Below, one piece after another: positions 8,236 through 17,071 of a stretch of 64,000 bases of DNA. The DNA lies in NCBI GenBank assembly GCA_949001935.1, contig CARJLX010000004.1:48594-112593 (forward strand), in the 5' to 3' direction. A model generated the notes under the pieces. The model was not told where the DNA came from. It made no database searches and was given only the letters and a program-made list of their open reading frames with translations. Both the position numbers and the translations under genes were made by a program. The stretch's first letter is position 1; each line of letters opens with the position of its first letter. The stretch is from an uncultured Eubacteriales bacterium (GTDB taxonomy: Bacteria; Bacillota; Clostridia; Christensenellales; UBA1242).

Positions 8236-8574
8236 ATGATTAAGACAAATTCACAACAAAATATAAGAGTTCAATACAAAAAATATTTAAAAACAAGGTT
8301 AAACACTATTCGTTATACCAGTCTTTTTGTTTCTTTGATGATTTTAGGACTACTTGCAATTCAACAGTTTAAATTACTAGACAGTATTTGGAACTGCGTT
8401 TCAATTCTTTATAGTTGTGGCATACTTTTCACATTGTTTGCTCAATATCAAGATATTAAATTAAGAAAAGGATTTGCAAGGTTTTCTAGAGTAATCGCAA
8501 GCCTTCTCTATCTTTGCACACTCACCCTTTTAATTTTAATCGTTTTGGACAAATTCTTTATTATTGTATTATAA
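8236..8574 (+). CDS. Small three-helix membrane protein, unknown function
   Basis: 112 residues. A basic N-terminal region of about 25 residues precedes hydrophobic segments near residues 28-47, 55-70 and 84-110, so three membrane helices are likely. I recognise no family motif. It has its own promoter and apparently a leaderless mRNA, and it ends at a strong two-way terminator shared with the opposing Smr gene. Base composition matches its neighbours. Confidence 0.6.
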   Translation: MIKTNSQQNIRVQYKKYLKTRLNTIRYTSLFVSLMILGLLAIQQFKLLDSIWNCVSILYSCGILFTLFAQYQDIKLRKGFARFSRVIASLLYLCTLTLLILIVLDKFFIIVL

Positions 8575-8602
8575 AAAACAACCTATTAAAGGTTGTTTTT
8601 TA
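8573..8602. terminator. Bidirectional terminator between convergent genes
   Basis: AAAAAACAACCT (8573-8584), loop ATTA, AAGGTTGTTTTTT. It ends the membrane protein gene on the plus strand and the six-gene dnaB-gltX-smr operon on the minus strand. Confidence 0.85.
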
Positions 8603-8938
8603 ATTTAAAACTATAATTGTAATTCCAGGATTAACTTTATTTAAATCTTCATCGGTGATACTTTTGTCTTTATTTAATAAATATAATGTCTTTTTATTAA
8701 ATACATCCCAACTTTCCCCACCAAAATAGTCGTAAATTTTACCCTGTTTTTTATATTGTCTTAACATTTTTCTAAGTTCTACCAAAATTGCACCACCCCT
8801 GCCATGCGAACCATAGCCATGCAAGACCTTAATTGCCGATACCCCCTCTCGCCACGCATTTTCTATCGCTATTTGAACTGACGCAATCGCAATATCCACA
8901 GTTGGTGAAAACTCTTTAAGGTTAACAACTTTTAACAT
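8600..8938 (-). CDS. Stand-alone Smr-domain protein
   Basis: Smr domains, also found at the MutS2 C-terminus, are small endonuclease-type folds acting on DNA or RNA, for example at stalled ribosomes. The 112 residues show the helix IASVQIAIENAWREG followed by VLHGYGSHGRGG, which matches the HGxGxG loop. The LDLH motif that normally opens the domain is replaced by VNLKEF, so activity is uncertain. Its ATG overlaps the gltX stop by 7 bases, so the two are translationally coupled. It is the last gene of the operon that begins at 14311. Confidence 0.65.
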   Translation of the reverse strand: MLKVVNLKEFSPTVDIAIASVQIAIENAWREGVSAIKVLHGYGSHGRGGAILVELRKMLRQYKKQGKIYDYFGGESWDVFNKKTLYLLNKDKSITDEDLNKVNPGITIIVLN

Positions 8939-10572
8939 TCTCCCGCCTCTTTAAGACGATTTAAAACCTCTTGCTCGCCCAAAATAGTCATAAGTTCATA
9001 TAAATCTGGGCTATCTTTTCTTCCCGTTAAAGCTAAACGAATATACTCACATACCTTAGCAGTATTGCCTTTATAGCCCTCTGGATTTGCCTTATAAAGT
9101 TTATTGTCAACAGCGTAGCCAAGTCTTTCCGCCACCTCTTTAACACCCACAAACCAAGTATCTTTATCTTCTGGCAAAACAAAGTTTTTACTATATTCAT
9201 TTAAAAATTCTTTATAGTTCTCTTTATTCTCAATCTCATCAACAAGTTCAGGTTTATTAAACATATATGAATAAAGTCCTTCAATCATACTCCATTTATA
9301 TATATCTTTTCTAGGCTTAGCACCGCCACGACCAATTCCACAAACTTTGAGTGCCAATTCTTTTTTATCTTTAAGAGTATCGGCAAGCGTTAGATTAAAT
9401 TCTTCCGCCCAAGACAGCCAATTAGCATAAACTTCTTCTGCTGACATCTTAGCAACAATATTCTTCCCAACATCATCAAGTTTAACAAAATCAAAAAGTG
9501 GTGACCCTGCGGTGATATCTGTAATTCCAAACTTAAATTCGCTATAATGAGCTTCAGGATTTTTAGCTCGCCATGGTTCAAAGCCAGAATTGATAAGATT
9601 TAATAAATATTCAACAACAGCATAAATAGGATAACCTTGTTCAGCAAAATATTGCATATTACTTTCAGGGTCTTTACGCTTGGAAAGTTTTCTCTTATTT
9701 CCATTTTTATCAATCTTGCAAATAACTGGTGTATGGCAATATTTTACAGGCTTAAAACCTAGAGCATTAAAAATATCTAAATGCGAAGGGGTTGAACTAA
9801 ACCATTCTTCACCACGCACTACAATTGTTGTCCCCATTAAAGTATCATCAATTGCATGAGCAAAAGCATATGGAGGAATTCCGTCATCTTTAATCAAAAT
9901 CACATCTCGAGCATTCTCTGGAAGTTCCACATCTCCCTTAATTATATCAAAAAATTTTATGCGTTTACTTCCATCATTAGGCGTTTTTAGGCGTATTGCA
10001 AATTTTTCACCATTTTGAACACGCTTTATAGCTTCTTCTATTGGCATATCTCTACATGGGTCAAAAAATGCATTACTACTACTTTCGCTGTATCGTTCTT
10101 CTCTATCCTTTAAAATATCTTCCAGCCCTTCCGTTTTCTTACAAAAGCATGGAAAAGCCTTACCTTGAGCTACAAGATATTTTGCAAAAGCATGGTATAT
10201 CTCAAGCCTTTTACTTTGAATATATGGGCCATACTCCCCAACAGTTTCACGCCCTAAAATTTGATATTCATCAGGTTTTTGTTGAAAGCGCTCTAGAATA
10301 TCAAAAATAATTTCCATTGCACCTTCAACTTCGCGTTTTTTATCAGTATCTTCGTTTCTAAGATAAAAAACACCATTGCTATTTTTTGCCAAAGCACGAT
10401 CGATTAAAACTTGGAAAAATCCACCAATATGCATATAGCCTGTAGGGCTAGGAGCAAAGCGTGTCACCTCTGCCCCTCCCTCAAGTTTGCGTGGTGGATA
10501 TTTTTTAAAGATATCTTCGACCGAAATTTTTACATTTGGATAAAGCACATTTGCCAAATCTTGATAGGTCAT
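8932..10572 (-). CDS. gltX: Glutamyl-tRNA synthetase
   Basis: Class I synthetase that charges tRNA-Glu. The HIGH motif reads RFAPSPTGYMHIGG (about residues 38-51), the GluRS rather than GlnRS form, and the KMSKS counterpart is KLSKRKDPESN (about residues 288-298). At 546 residues it is longer than the usual 470-490; the excess includes about 35 residues before the HIGH strand (starting MTYQDLANVLYPNVKI) and a longer middle part. It sits in the dnaB operon, 9 bases after the lipoprotein gene, and overlaps the Smr gene. Whether it also charges tRNA-Gln depends on GatCAB, which is not in this window. Confidence 0.9.
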   Translation of the reverse strand: MTYQDLANVLYPNVKISVEDIFKKYPPRKLEGGAEVTRFAPSPTGYMHIGGFFQVLIDRALAKNSNGVFYLRNEDTDKKREVEGAMEIIFDILERFQQKPDEYQILGRETVGEYGPYIQSKRLEIYHAFAKYLVAQGKAFPCFCKKTEGLEDILKDREERYSESSSNAFFDPCRDMPIEEAIKRVQNGEKFAIRLKTPNDGSKRIKFFDIIKGDVELPENARDVILIKDDGIPPYAFAHAIDDTLMGTTIVVRGEEWFSSTPSHLDIFNALGFKPVKYCHTPVICKIDKNGNKRKLSKRKDPESNMQYFAEQGYPIYAVVEYLLNLINSGFEPWRAKNPEAHYSEFKFGITDITAGSPLFDFVKLDDVGKNIVAKMSAEEVYANWLSWAEEFNLTLADTLKDKKELALKVCGIGRGGAKPRKDIYKWSMIEGLYSYMFNKPELVDEIENKENYKEFLNEYSKNFVLPEDKDTWFVGVKEVAERLGYAVDNKLYKANPEGYKGNTAKVCEYIRLALTGRKDSPDLYELMTILGEQEVLNRLKEAGEC

Positions 10573-10581
10573 AACAATCTC

Positions 10582-11685
10582 CTATTTTGTCATAATTTGA
10601 TTTAAATAGGCAATATATTCACTGGAATACACTGTGAAATAATTACCTATTTCTTTATAATAATTTTCTGCAAAAGTTTCATTTTCTATATAAGCTTTCA
10701 TATTGCAAGAATAATTTACATAATATTTATTTAAACTAAATTTTTCAAAAGACTTGTTTAACATAATTCTTTCATTATCTAAAGCTTCAAGCGTTTTGAA
10801 AAGGTTATTTACGCTTGTATTTACATACTTAATAACAACTGGTTTATCTTCGCCCACATTTTCCTCAATAGCCTTTCCTGTTAATACATTAAGCTGATTG
10901 TCTTGCTTAGCTAATAAATTATAAACATTTACTAATCCAAATTTAACATTATATATCAAGGTTGTAAATTCTTGCACCTTTTCATCTCCTGCTAAAGAAG
11001 AATAGTCTTCCATATCAAGATTCACGATAAGGCAATTAAAATAATCGTAGCCCAATTGCAAAAGAAAATAGTCACGAAGAGCTATTGTATCATTTTCATT
11101 TAAAGCTCTATTAGTTTCACTTAAAGAAAGATAATCATTGAAAACTTCATGTTTAACTTTTGCCAAGTTTAAAGCCACTTGATATGTTGATTTGAATAAG
11201 TTGAACAAGGTACGATTATAAACCTCAAGCATTCCTTCTATAACAACTGGTGCTGTCCCAACATTTCTTAAGGCGTCATACTCCCTCGCACTAACCCTAT
11301 AAGCTTCAACCCAAGCGGGCAAAGAATTTGTTAAATTATTAATTACACTCTGTTTTTCACCAGATATATTCTCTAAATCTTTAATTCTTTCAAGGTCGCT
11401 CATATAATTTTGAATAAAATTCATAGGAAGTGCTAAAATTTGATTATAATAATTATATTTTGCATTATTTTTATAATACGACAACACATAATCACTATGC
11501 ACTTGATTAATATTAGACGTTGTAAACATGTTGTAATTTTTATCTTCTTTATTAATCGTTTCCAAGGCACTTGAAAGTGAGTCAAATTTTTGCAAATTAT
11601 TTCCACCATCTCCACATGCCACCATTGTTATAGCGGAAACTAAAACTACTAAGCAAGTTAAAATTCCTGTTAAAATTTTTTTCAT
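10582..11685 (-). CDS. Predicted lipoprotein, unknown function
   Basis: 367 residues. Residues 1-24 are a signal peptide (MKK, then a hydrophobic run) ending in VAC at Cys24, followed by GDGGNN, typical of a lipoprotein processed by signal peptidase II. The Met at -3 is a little unusual for a lipobox. The mature part is mostly helical and has few glycines or prolines. No catalytic motif is seen. Its ATG overlaps the TGA of the preceding membrane-anchored gene as ATGA, so the two products are probably made together, and similar length and helical character suggest they work as a pair at the outer face of the membrane. Confidence 0.7.
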   Translation of the reverse strand: MKKILTGILTCLVVLVSAITMVACGDGGNNLQKFDSLSSALETINKEDKNYNMFTTSNINQVHSDYVLSYYKNNAKYNYYNQILALPMNFIQNYMSDLERIKDLENISGEKQSVINNLTNSLPAWVEAYRVSAREYDALRNVGTAPVVIEGMLEVYNRTLFNLFKSTYQVALNLAKVKHEVFNDYLSLSETNRALNENDTIALRDYFLLQLGYDYFNCLIVNLDMEDYSSLAGDEKVQEFTTLIYNVKFGLVNVYNLLAKQDNQLNVLTGKAIEENVGEDKPVVIKYVNTSVNNLFKTLEALDNERIMLNKSFEKFSLNKYYVNYSCNMKAYIENETFAENYYKEIGNYFTVYSSEYIAYLNQIMTK

Positions 11686-12593
11686 ATTGTTAGCCCTCCT
11701 TGTAAGAAGGTTTTTGTTTTTTCAAGAACGCCCTTACTGTCACTACCCTCAAACGCAAAACCATCTTCATTAATACTTTCTATAACATTAACAAGATTTT
11801 TGTCTTCACCATAAACTTTTGAGAATGTTGATATAAGAGCAAAATCTTCTTGTAAAATTTCGCTAAAATTATATTTAATCAAAACTCTATTGTCTTTTGT
11901 ATTTAAATAGACTCTAAACTTATCTAGATATTGTATTTTATAAGTTGCTTTCTCAAAATCCTTATTGATAACATTTAAATAATTATCAATGTTATCGAGA
12001 ACTAAATTTGTAAGCTCATTTGCTAAAATTCCATTTGGAACACAGTCCTTATAAATTTCGCAAAGACTGTTTATAACAACAACATAACTATTAAGATAAT
12101 TTAAGTAATAGCCTTTAAATTCCTTCCAATAACTTTCAAAGAAGGTGTTGTCTTGATTGCCCAGTTCTTGAATTACCTTAACAATAACATCTTCCATTTT
12201 CTTTTGTTCAGCATTAGCAACATCATAATTTTTCATAATCAAACCATAATTTGCTTGGAAAGTTGATTTATCTTGAGAAAAAACAATATACTCATTGTAA
12301 AAGTCCATAATATCATTTATTGCCAATGTTAAAGCATAAACATCACGCGTTTCTTGACCATACTCTTTATTGATAGCCTCAATACTAGTGATTTTAGTTT
12401 GGAAATCTTTATACATCTTTTTATTTTTATCTTTCTTTAAAAACATTGTTTCAACTTGAGTATTTGTTCTCTCAATTGCATTGTTAACATTCTTTGGTAG
12501 AAAGACTATTATAAGTGTGACAGCGATTGCCACTAAAATGACAACACTTAAAACAATAATCCACTTTTTGCCTTTAACTTTTTCTCCGCTCAT
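11682..12593 (-). CDS. Single-pass membrane-anchored helical protein, unknown function
   Basis: 303 residues. A short basic N-terminus (MSGEKVKGKKW) leads into one strong transmembrane helix (residues 11-31), then an extracytoplasmic domain rich in Asn, Lys, Tyr and Glu that looks all-helical with coiled-coil tendency. No known domain is recognisable. It starts 11 bases after dnaB and overlaps the lipoprotein gene by 4 bases. The pair lies between dnaB and gltX, whose products act in the cytoplasm, so the operon gives no functional hint. Confidence 0.65.
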   Translation of the reverse strand: MSGEKVKGKKWIIVLSVVILVAIAVTLIIVFLPKNVNNAIERTNTQVETMFLKKDKNKKMYKDFQTKITSIEAINKEYGQETRDVYALTLAINDIMDFYNEYIVFSQDKSTFQANYGLIMKNYDVANAEQKKMEDVIVKVIQELGNQDNTFFESYWKEFKGYYLNYLNSYVVVINSLCEIYKDCVPNGILANELTNLVLDNIDNYLNVINKDFEKATYKIQYLDKFRVYLNTKDNRVLIKYNFSEILQEDFALISTFSKVYGEDKNLVNVIESINEDGFAFEGSDSKGVLEKTKTFLQGGLTI

Positions 12594-12604
12594 TTCCCCT
12601 CCTT

Positions 12605-14038
12605 TTATTCGTCATCACCAAATACGTCGACGCTTTGATTAGCTTCTAAAGGCGCTTCTTCAATATCGGTTGCACTCACAGTTTCAGTTTTTTGAACCTT
12701 GGTTTTATCACCATAATTAACAAAGGTTGTATATTCGCCAATCCAACGAAGTTTAACAGTTCCAGTTCCACCATTTCTGTGCTTTGCAATAATAAGTTCA
12801 ATTGTACCTGGCTCATCCTCTTGAGGTGTATCGTTATATTTTTCTGGATTAAATAAGAAAAGAACAATATCAGCATCTTGCTCAATTGCACCTGAATCAC
12901 GAAGGTCACTAAGCATTGGTCTGTGATCTTGACGAGATTCAACCGCACGAGATAATTGAGAAAGCACTATGATAGGAACATTTAACTCTTTGGCCGCAAT
13001 TTTTAAAGTTCTTGAAATCTCACTCACTTCGTTGGTTCTATTTTCTGTAGACTTCTTTCCCGAACTCATAAGTTGAATATAGTCAACCATGATAAGATCT
13101 ATATTATCTTTAGCCTTTAATCTTCTACATTTTGAAATAAGGTCAGTTGGACTTGTCATTGCAGAATCATCTACATAAAGACCACTTGATTCTAGTTTTT
13201 TTGTGGCTGTCCAAATGCGTTGCCACTCTTCAGCACTCATAGTTCCCTTTAAAGCCTTTCCCATAGGTACTTTAGCAAGTGAGCAAATTGCTCTTTGCAT
13301 AAGTTGCTCTCTAGACATTTCAAGTGAGAACACCGCACATTTTTTACCAAGTTCGACAGCGGCGTGAGTAATAATATTCATTGAGAAAGAAGTTTTACCA
13401 ACACCAGGACGAGCAGCGAGCAAAATCAAGTCTGAATTTTGAAGACCATTAGTTATCGCATCAAAATCTCTAAAGCCTGTTGGAATACCTTTTATTGAGG
13501 TAGGGTCTTTTGCAATAGTATCAAATTTATCAAGTACTTTTTTGATTGCTCCACCTGGTTTCCCCACATGTTCAAGAGAAGAACGAGATTGTTTTTCGGC
13601 AATATCAAAAACAACTTGTTCTGCAAATTGAAGATCTTTGTCTTTATCTTCATTCTTAAAACTTTCTTCAATAATTTCTTGTCCAGACTTGATAAGTTTT
13701 CTTCTTATCGAATTGCTTTTAACAATATCGCAATAATAAGTAAAATTTGCAGCAGAAGGAACTGCGTTTGTCAAGAATGTAATATATTCAATTCCACCAA
13801 CTTTTTCAAGAAGTTTATCTGTTTCAAGTTGAGCAGCAAGTGTGACAAAATCAACAGGAACAGAGCGTTGATAAATTTTAAGCATACAATTATAAATCTC
13901 TCTGTGAGCATCTGAGTAAAAATCGTCATCACTCATAATAGGAAAAATATCTGCTTGAGCAATATTATCAAGCAAAATACAGCCAAGCACTGCCTGCTCG
14001 GCCTCTAAATTGTGTGGAAGCATTTTATAATCTGCCAT
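12605..14038 (-). CDS. dnaB: Replicative DNA helicase DnaB
   Basis: Hexameric 5'-3' helicase that unwinds the replication fork. It has 477 residues. The N-terminal domain (PHNLEAEQAVLGCILLD, residues 8-24, to about 105) is followed by a linker and a RecA-type motor domain with Walker A ARPGVGKTS (residues 209-217) and Walker B-like LIMVDYIQLM. The C-terminal LSRAVE.R..HRP..SDLRDSGAIEQDAD block is complete. No intein interrupts the motor. It is second in a tight operon, 9 bases after a small membrane protein gene where many Firmicutes have rplI; rplI is not seen here. Confidence 0.95.
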   Translation of the reverse strand: MADYKMLPHNLEAEQAVLGCILLDNIAQADIFPIMSDDDFYSDAHREIYNCMLKIYQRSVPVDFVTLAAQLETDKLLEKVGGIEYITFLTNAVPSAANFTYYCDIVKSNSIRRKLIKSGQEIIEESFKNEDKDKDLQFAEQVVFDIAEKQSRSSLEHVGKPGGAIKKVLDKFDTIAKDPTSIKGIPTGFRDFDAITNGLQNSDLILLAARPGVGKTSFSMNIITHAAVELGKKCAVFSLEMSREQLMQRAICSLAKVPMGKALKGTMSAEEWQRIWTATKKLESSGLYVDDSAMTSPTDLISKCRRLKAKDNIDLIMVDYIQLMSSGKKSTENRTNEVSEISRTLKIAAKELNVPIIVLSQLSRAVESRQDHRPMLSDLRDSGAIEQDADIVLFLFNPEKYNDTPQEDEPGTIELIIAKHRNGGTGTVKLRWIGEYTTFVNYGDKTKVQKTETVSATDIEEAPLEANQSVDVFGDDE

Positions 14039-14047
14039 AAATTCCTC

Positions 14048-14311
14048 CTAGTGTGAAAAAGGGTCTTTTGTTTGATTTTCGACCGCTTCTCTTTCCTTCT
14101 TTTTATCAATTTTAGCACAAATCAAGAGAAATAACAAATAGAAAACCCCCGCTGTGACGATAATTATAAATCCATTCCAAACAGCAGGAATTTTAGCATA
14201 ATAATCCAAAATATAACATTCAATTAAACAAAAAATAAATATGCCAACAATAAACCACATAGTTCGCTTCAAACTTTTCTTTAAATTTCTGCTTTCTTTT
14301 GGAGCAATCAT
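14048..14311 (-). CDS. Small two-helix membrane protein, unknown function
   Basis: 87 residues with hydrophobic segments at about 18-36 and 47-66 and charged ends (KKSLKR before the first, KIDKKKERE after the second), so both termini are probably cytoplasmic. AAGGAGGG lies before the ATG. It is the first gene of the dnaB-gltX-smr operon. No family was recognised. Confidence 0.6.
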   Translation of the reverse strand: MIAPKESRNLKKSLKRTMWFIVGIFIFCLIECYILDYYAKIPAVWNGFIIIVTAGVFYLLFLLICAKIDKKKEREAVENQTKDPFSH

Positions 14312-14404
14312 GCTTTTCCCTCCTTCTTTTTAAACTAAATATAAAATAAAATTTATTTTTTACTTAAAACATCCTTATTTATGCTACAATCTTTTAAAAT
14401 TATC

Positions 14405-14460
14405 AACCAGCATCAATTCCGTAGTCTTTGCTTGCAACCAACAAGGAATTGATGCTGGTT
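14405..14460. repeat. Constant-loop hairpin, copy A (after typA)
   Basis: A perfect 16-bp stem: AACCAGCATCAATTCC (14405-14420) against 14445-14460, enclosing a 24-base loop that begins GTAGTCTTTGCTTGCAA. The loop is nearly the same as that of the hairpin at 50907-50967 while the stems are unrelated. It ends 14 bases downstream of the typA stop when read on the minus strand. No T tract follows, so it is not a classic terminator. Confidence 0.7.
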
Positions 14461-14474
14461 AATAATTCGCTCTC

Positions 14475-16307
14475 TTATATTTCCCCTCTCATAATCTTAC
14501 CCTTCTCACGAAGTCGCATGTTATGATCAAGAATAATCTTTCTAATTCTCATACTCTTAGGAGTCACTTCCAAAATCTCGTCATCAGCAAGAAATTCGAT
14601 AGCATCTTCAAGACTTAATCTCTTTGGAGGAGTTAATCTAAGAGCTTCATCAGAGCCTGATGCACGGCAATTTGAAAGATGCTTTTTCTTGCAAACATTT
14701 ACAACAATATCATCACCTTTAGGATTTTGTCCAACAACCATTCCCGCATAAACTGGCACACCTGCTCCAATGAAAAGGTCCCCTCGCTCTTGAGCATTGA
14801 AAAGTCCATAAATGATAGCCTCGCCACTTTCGTGAGCAATCAAAGAACCATATTCACGGCGGTTAATTTCCCCCTTCCAAGGTTGATAACCTTCATAACT
14901 TGTGTTAATAACACCTTCACCCTTAGTGTCAGTTAAAAGTTCGCTCTTAAAACCAAAAAGCCCTCTCTCAGGAATTAAAAACTCCATTTTCATACGAGAA
15001 CCGTGAGGAGTCATCCCAACAAGTTCACCCTTTCTAACTCCCATTTTCATCATTACAGTACCAGTACAATCTTCTGGGACATCAAGGAAAAGTCTATCAA
15101 TAGGCTCACATTTAACTCCGTCTATATTTTTAATCAATACCTTAGGCATTGAAACTTGAAATTCATAGCCATCTCTACGCATGTTTTCAATCAAAATTGA
15201 AAGGTGCATTTCACCACGCCCACAAACTTGAAATCTTTCGGCAGTATCGCCATCGGTCACTTTTAAAGAAAGGTCCTTAACAGCCTCTTTATATAATCTA
15301 TCTCTAAGATGACGGCTTGTCACATATTTGCCTTCCTTGCCAGCAAATGGACTATCGTTAACCATAAATGTCATTTCAACAGAAGGCTCTGCGATTTTTA
15401 CAAATTCTAGAGGCTCTACTTTGCTTGCATCACAAATTGTATCACCAATTTGGACATCTTCAAGCCCTGCAACACAAACAATTTCACCGATAGGAACTTC
15501 GTTTACTGGCACACGCTTAACACCTTCAAAAACAAACAAAGAAACGATTTTAGATCTAACTTGTTTTGCCTTATCGTGATAGTTGCAAAGCACAACACTT
15601 TGCCCAACACTCAATTTACCTTGTGTAAGTTTACCAACGGCAAGTTTACCAACATAGTCGTTATGTTCGGCAGAAGAAATAAGCATTTGTGCAGACTTTT
15701 CAGCGTCACCTTCTGGTGCTGGAATATGTGAAATAATTGTATCAAAAAGTGGAGTCATATCAGTTCCAACTTTGTTTATATCTGTTGAAGCAATACCTTG
15801 ACGAGCAGATGCAAAAACAAATGGAGAATTTAATTGTTCTTCATCGGCATCAAGCTCAAGGAAAAGTTCGAGTACTTCGTCTACAACTTCGCTAAGTCTT
15901 GCATCAGGTTTGTCAATCTTGTTTACAACAACCACAACTTTAAGTTTTAATGCAAGCGCTCTTTCAAGTACAAAACGAGTTTGAGGCATTGGACCTTCAT
16001 AAGCATCAACAACAAGCAAAACACCGTCAACCATTTTAAGTACGCGTTCAACTTCCCCACCAAAGTCGGCGTGTCCCGGAGTGTCGATAACATTGATTTT
16101 TACACCATTATAAAGGCAAGAGCAATTTTTAGATAAAATAGTAATTCCTCTTTCTCTTTCAATGGCGTTTGAATCCATAACTCTGTCTTCAACCACTTGG
16201 TTTTCTCTAAAAACACTTCCTTGTTTTAAAAGTGCGTCAACCAAACTTGTCTTACCATGGTCTACATGGGCAATAATCGCAATATTTCTAATCTTTTCGT
16301 TTTTCAT
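14475..16307 (-). CDS. typA: Ribosome-associated GTPase TypA/BipA
   Basis: Translational GTPase of the EF-G family used in ribosome assembly and in growth under cold or other stress. It has 610 residues, normal for the family. Motifs in order: AHVDHGKT (G1, residues 13-20), RGIT (G2), DTPGHADFGGEVER (G3), NKIDKPDA (G4), SARQG (G5), EF-Tu-like domain 2, then EF-G-like domains III and V and the BipA-specific C-terminus (SDEALRLTPPK...). It is a single-gene unit with its own promoter, and a large unusual hairpin follows 14 bases after the stop. Confidence 0.95.
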   Translation of the reverse strand: MKNEKIRNIAIIAHVDHGKTSLVDALLKQGSVFRENQVVEDRVMDSNAIERERGITILSKNCSCLYNGVKINVIDTPGHADFGGEVERVLKMVDGVLLVVDAYEGPMPQTRFVLERALALKLKVVVVVNKIDKPDARLSEVVDEVLELFLELDADEEQLNSPFVFASARQGIASTDINKVGTDMTPLFDTIISHIPAPEGDAEKSAQMLISSAEHNDYVGKLAVGKLTQGKLSVGQSVVLCNYHDKAKQVRSKIVSLFVFEGVKRVPVNEVPIGEIVCVAGLEDVQIGDTICDASKVEPLEFVKIAEPSVEMTFMVNDSPFAGKEGKYVTSRHLRDRLYKEAVKDLSLKVTDGDTAERFQVCGRGEMHLSILIENMRRDGYEFQVSMPKVLIKNIDGVKCEPIDRLFLDVPEDCTGTVMMKMGVRKGELVGMTPHGSRMKMEFLIPERGLFGFKSELLTDTKGEGVINTSYEGYQPWKGEINRREYGSLIAHESGEAIIYGLFNAQERGDLFIGAGVPVYAGMVVGQNPKGDDIVVNVCKKKHLSNCRASGSDEALRLTPPKRLSLEDAIEFLADDEILEVTPKSMRIRKIILDHNMRLREKGKIMRGEI

Positions 16308-16341
16308 TTTTCTTTCTATCCTTTTATATTTCTAACACTTT

Positions 16342-16370
16342 ATTTTACCACAAACAAATGCATTTTTCAA
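16342..16370 (-). promoter_or_regulatory. typA promoter
   Basis: On the minus strand TTGAAA (16365-16370), 17 bases, TAAAAT (16342-16347). Confidence 0.65.
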
Positions 16371-16401
16371 GGAAGTAAAGAAAAAAATATGAAAAAGTTT
16401 A

Positions 16402-16923
16402 TTATTTTAACTCTTCATCTAATTTGTCGGCAACATTAAATATTGTTTTCCCTCTATTTTTTGCATACCTAAACATAATAGAAGTTCCACTTCTTGTCAA
16501 ACCAGCTTTATCTTTATTGTAATACATAATCAAAAATTGACTATCTTTAACAATTTGTTTATCTCTCATTAAATAAGAAACTTTACCTGCATTGAATTTT
16601 TCATTGTAATAGACACCGTCAAAAAATGCAATTCGAAAATTATTATCCTTATGATCAATAGCTTCTAACTTGTTTGCAAGCTCAGACTCCTCTTTCAAAT
16701 AAGCAGTTTCTGAGCGAGTGCAATATTTATATATTTCAACATGTGGATATCTGGCTAAAATATCAACTATTGCCCAATAGCATGCATGAGTAAATTCACT
16801 ACGAGAACCAAATAATATTCTATCTACATATTGGTTTTCAATTAAATCAACAACAATCTTTTTTACTTCTTCTAGTTTCTCTTTATCATCAAAATCTCTA
16901 TGACCTAAAATTCCTAATGTCAT
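16402..16923 (-). CDS. SLOG-family (DprA/LOG-like Rossmann) protein
   Basis: SLOG proteins are Rossmann-like folds that bind nucleotides or nucleic acids; some are sensors in stress or defence systems. The 173 residues open with LGILGHRDF, a GHRD loop as in YpsA/DUF1273-type proteins, continue with RILFGSRSEFTHACYWAI, and end with SGTSIMFRYAKNRGKTIFNV, the GT...YA...GK.I.N pattern typical of the fold. No nuclease or membrane segment is attached. GGAGG lies 7 bases before the ATG. It is divergent from two XRE regulators; its promoter lies between two copies of their likely operator, so it is probably the main target of repression. Its ligand and role cannot be read from sequence. Confidence 0.65.
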   Translation of the reverse strand: MTLGILGHRDFDDKEKLEEVKKIVVDLIENQYVDRILFGSRSEFTHACYWAIVDILARYPHVEIYKYCTRSETAYLKEESELANKLEAIDHKDNNFRIAFFDGVYYNEKFNAGKVSYLMRDKQIVKDSQFLIMYYNKDKAGLTRSGTSIMFRYAKNRGKTIFNVADKLDEELK

Positions 16924-16934
16924 TTACGCCCTCC

Positions 16935-16952
16935 TTAACGATACATTCACAA
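16935..16952. promoter_or_regulatory. XRE operator copy 1 (half site)
   Basis: TTAACGATACATTCACAA; the right 12 bases fit the consensus TTGTGAATACATTCACAA. It lies just downstream of the SLOG gene's -10 box. Confidence 0.5.
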
Positions 16953-16954
16953 CT

Positions 16955-16984
16955 ATTATAAGCGTTTTTTACAATAGTTGTCAA
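16955..16984 (-). promoter_or_regulatory. Promoter of the SLOG gene
   Basis: On the minus strand TTGACA (16979-16984), 18 bases, TATAAT (16955-16960), both hexamers at consensus. Operator copy 2 covers the -35 box and copy 1 lies directly after the -10 box, a layout typical of a repressed promoter. Confidence 0.8.
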
Positions 16985-16995
16985 CATATTCACAA
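16978..16995. promoter_or_regulatory. XRE operator copy 2
   Basis: TTGTCAACATATTCACAA. It overlaps the -35 hexamer of the SLOG gene. Confidence 0.6.
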
Positions 16996-16996
16996 T

Positions 16997-17014
16997 CTGT
17001 GAATACATTCACAA
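16997..17014. promoter_or_regulatory. XRE operator copy 3
   Basis: CTGTGAATACATTCACAA; bases 16998-17013 form a perfect dyad with 7-base arms (TGTGAAT, ATTCACA) around AC. Confidence 0.65.
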
Positions 17015-17044
17015 CATATTTTTTTTAAAAATGCTAGTCTTTTC

Positions 17045-17062
17045 TTGTGAATACATCCACAA
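17045..17062. promoter_or_regulatory. XRE operator copy 4
   Basis: TTGTGAATACATCCACAA, ending at the Shine-Dalgarno site (AAGGAGG) of the first XRE gene. Confidence 0.65.
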
Positions 17063-17071
17063 GGAGGGAAC

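Noticed and set aside
14405..14460. Ordinary rho-independent terminator for typA
   Set aside because: The stem is strong but no T tract follows on either strand, and the conserved loop shared with 50907-50967 needs another explanation.
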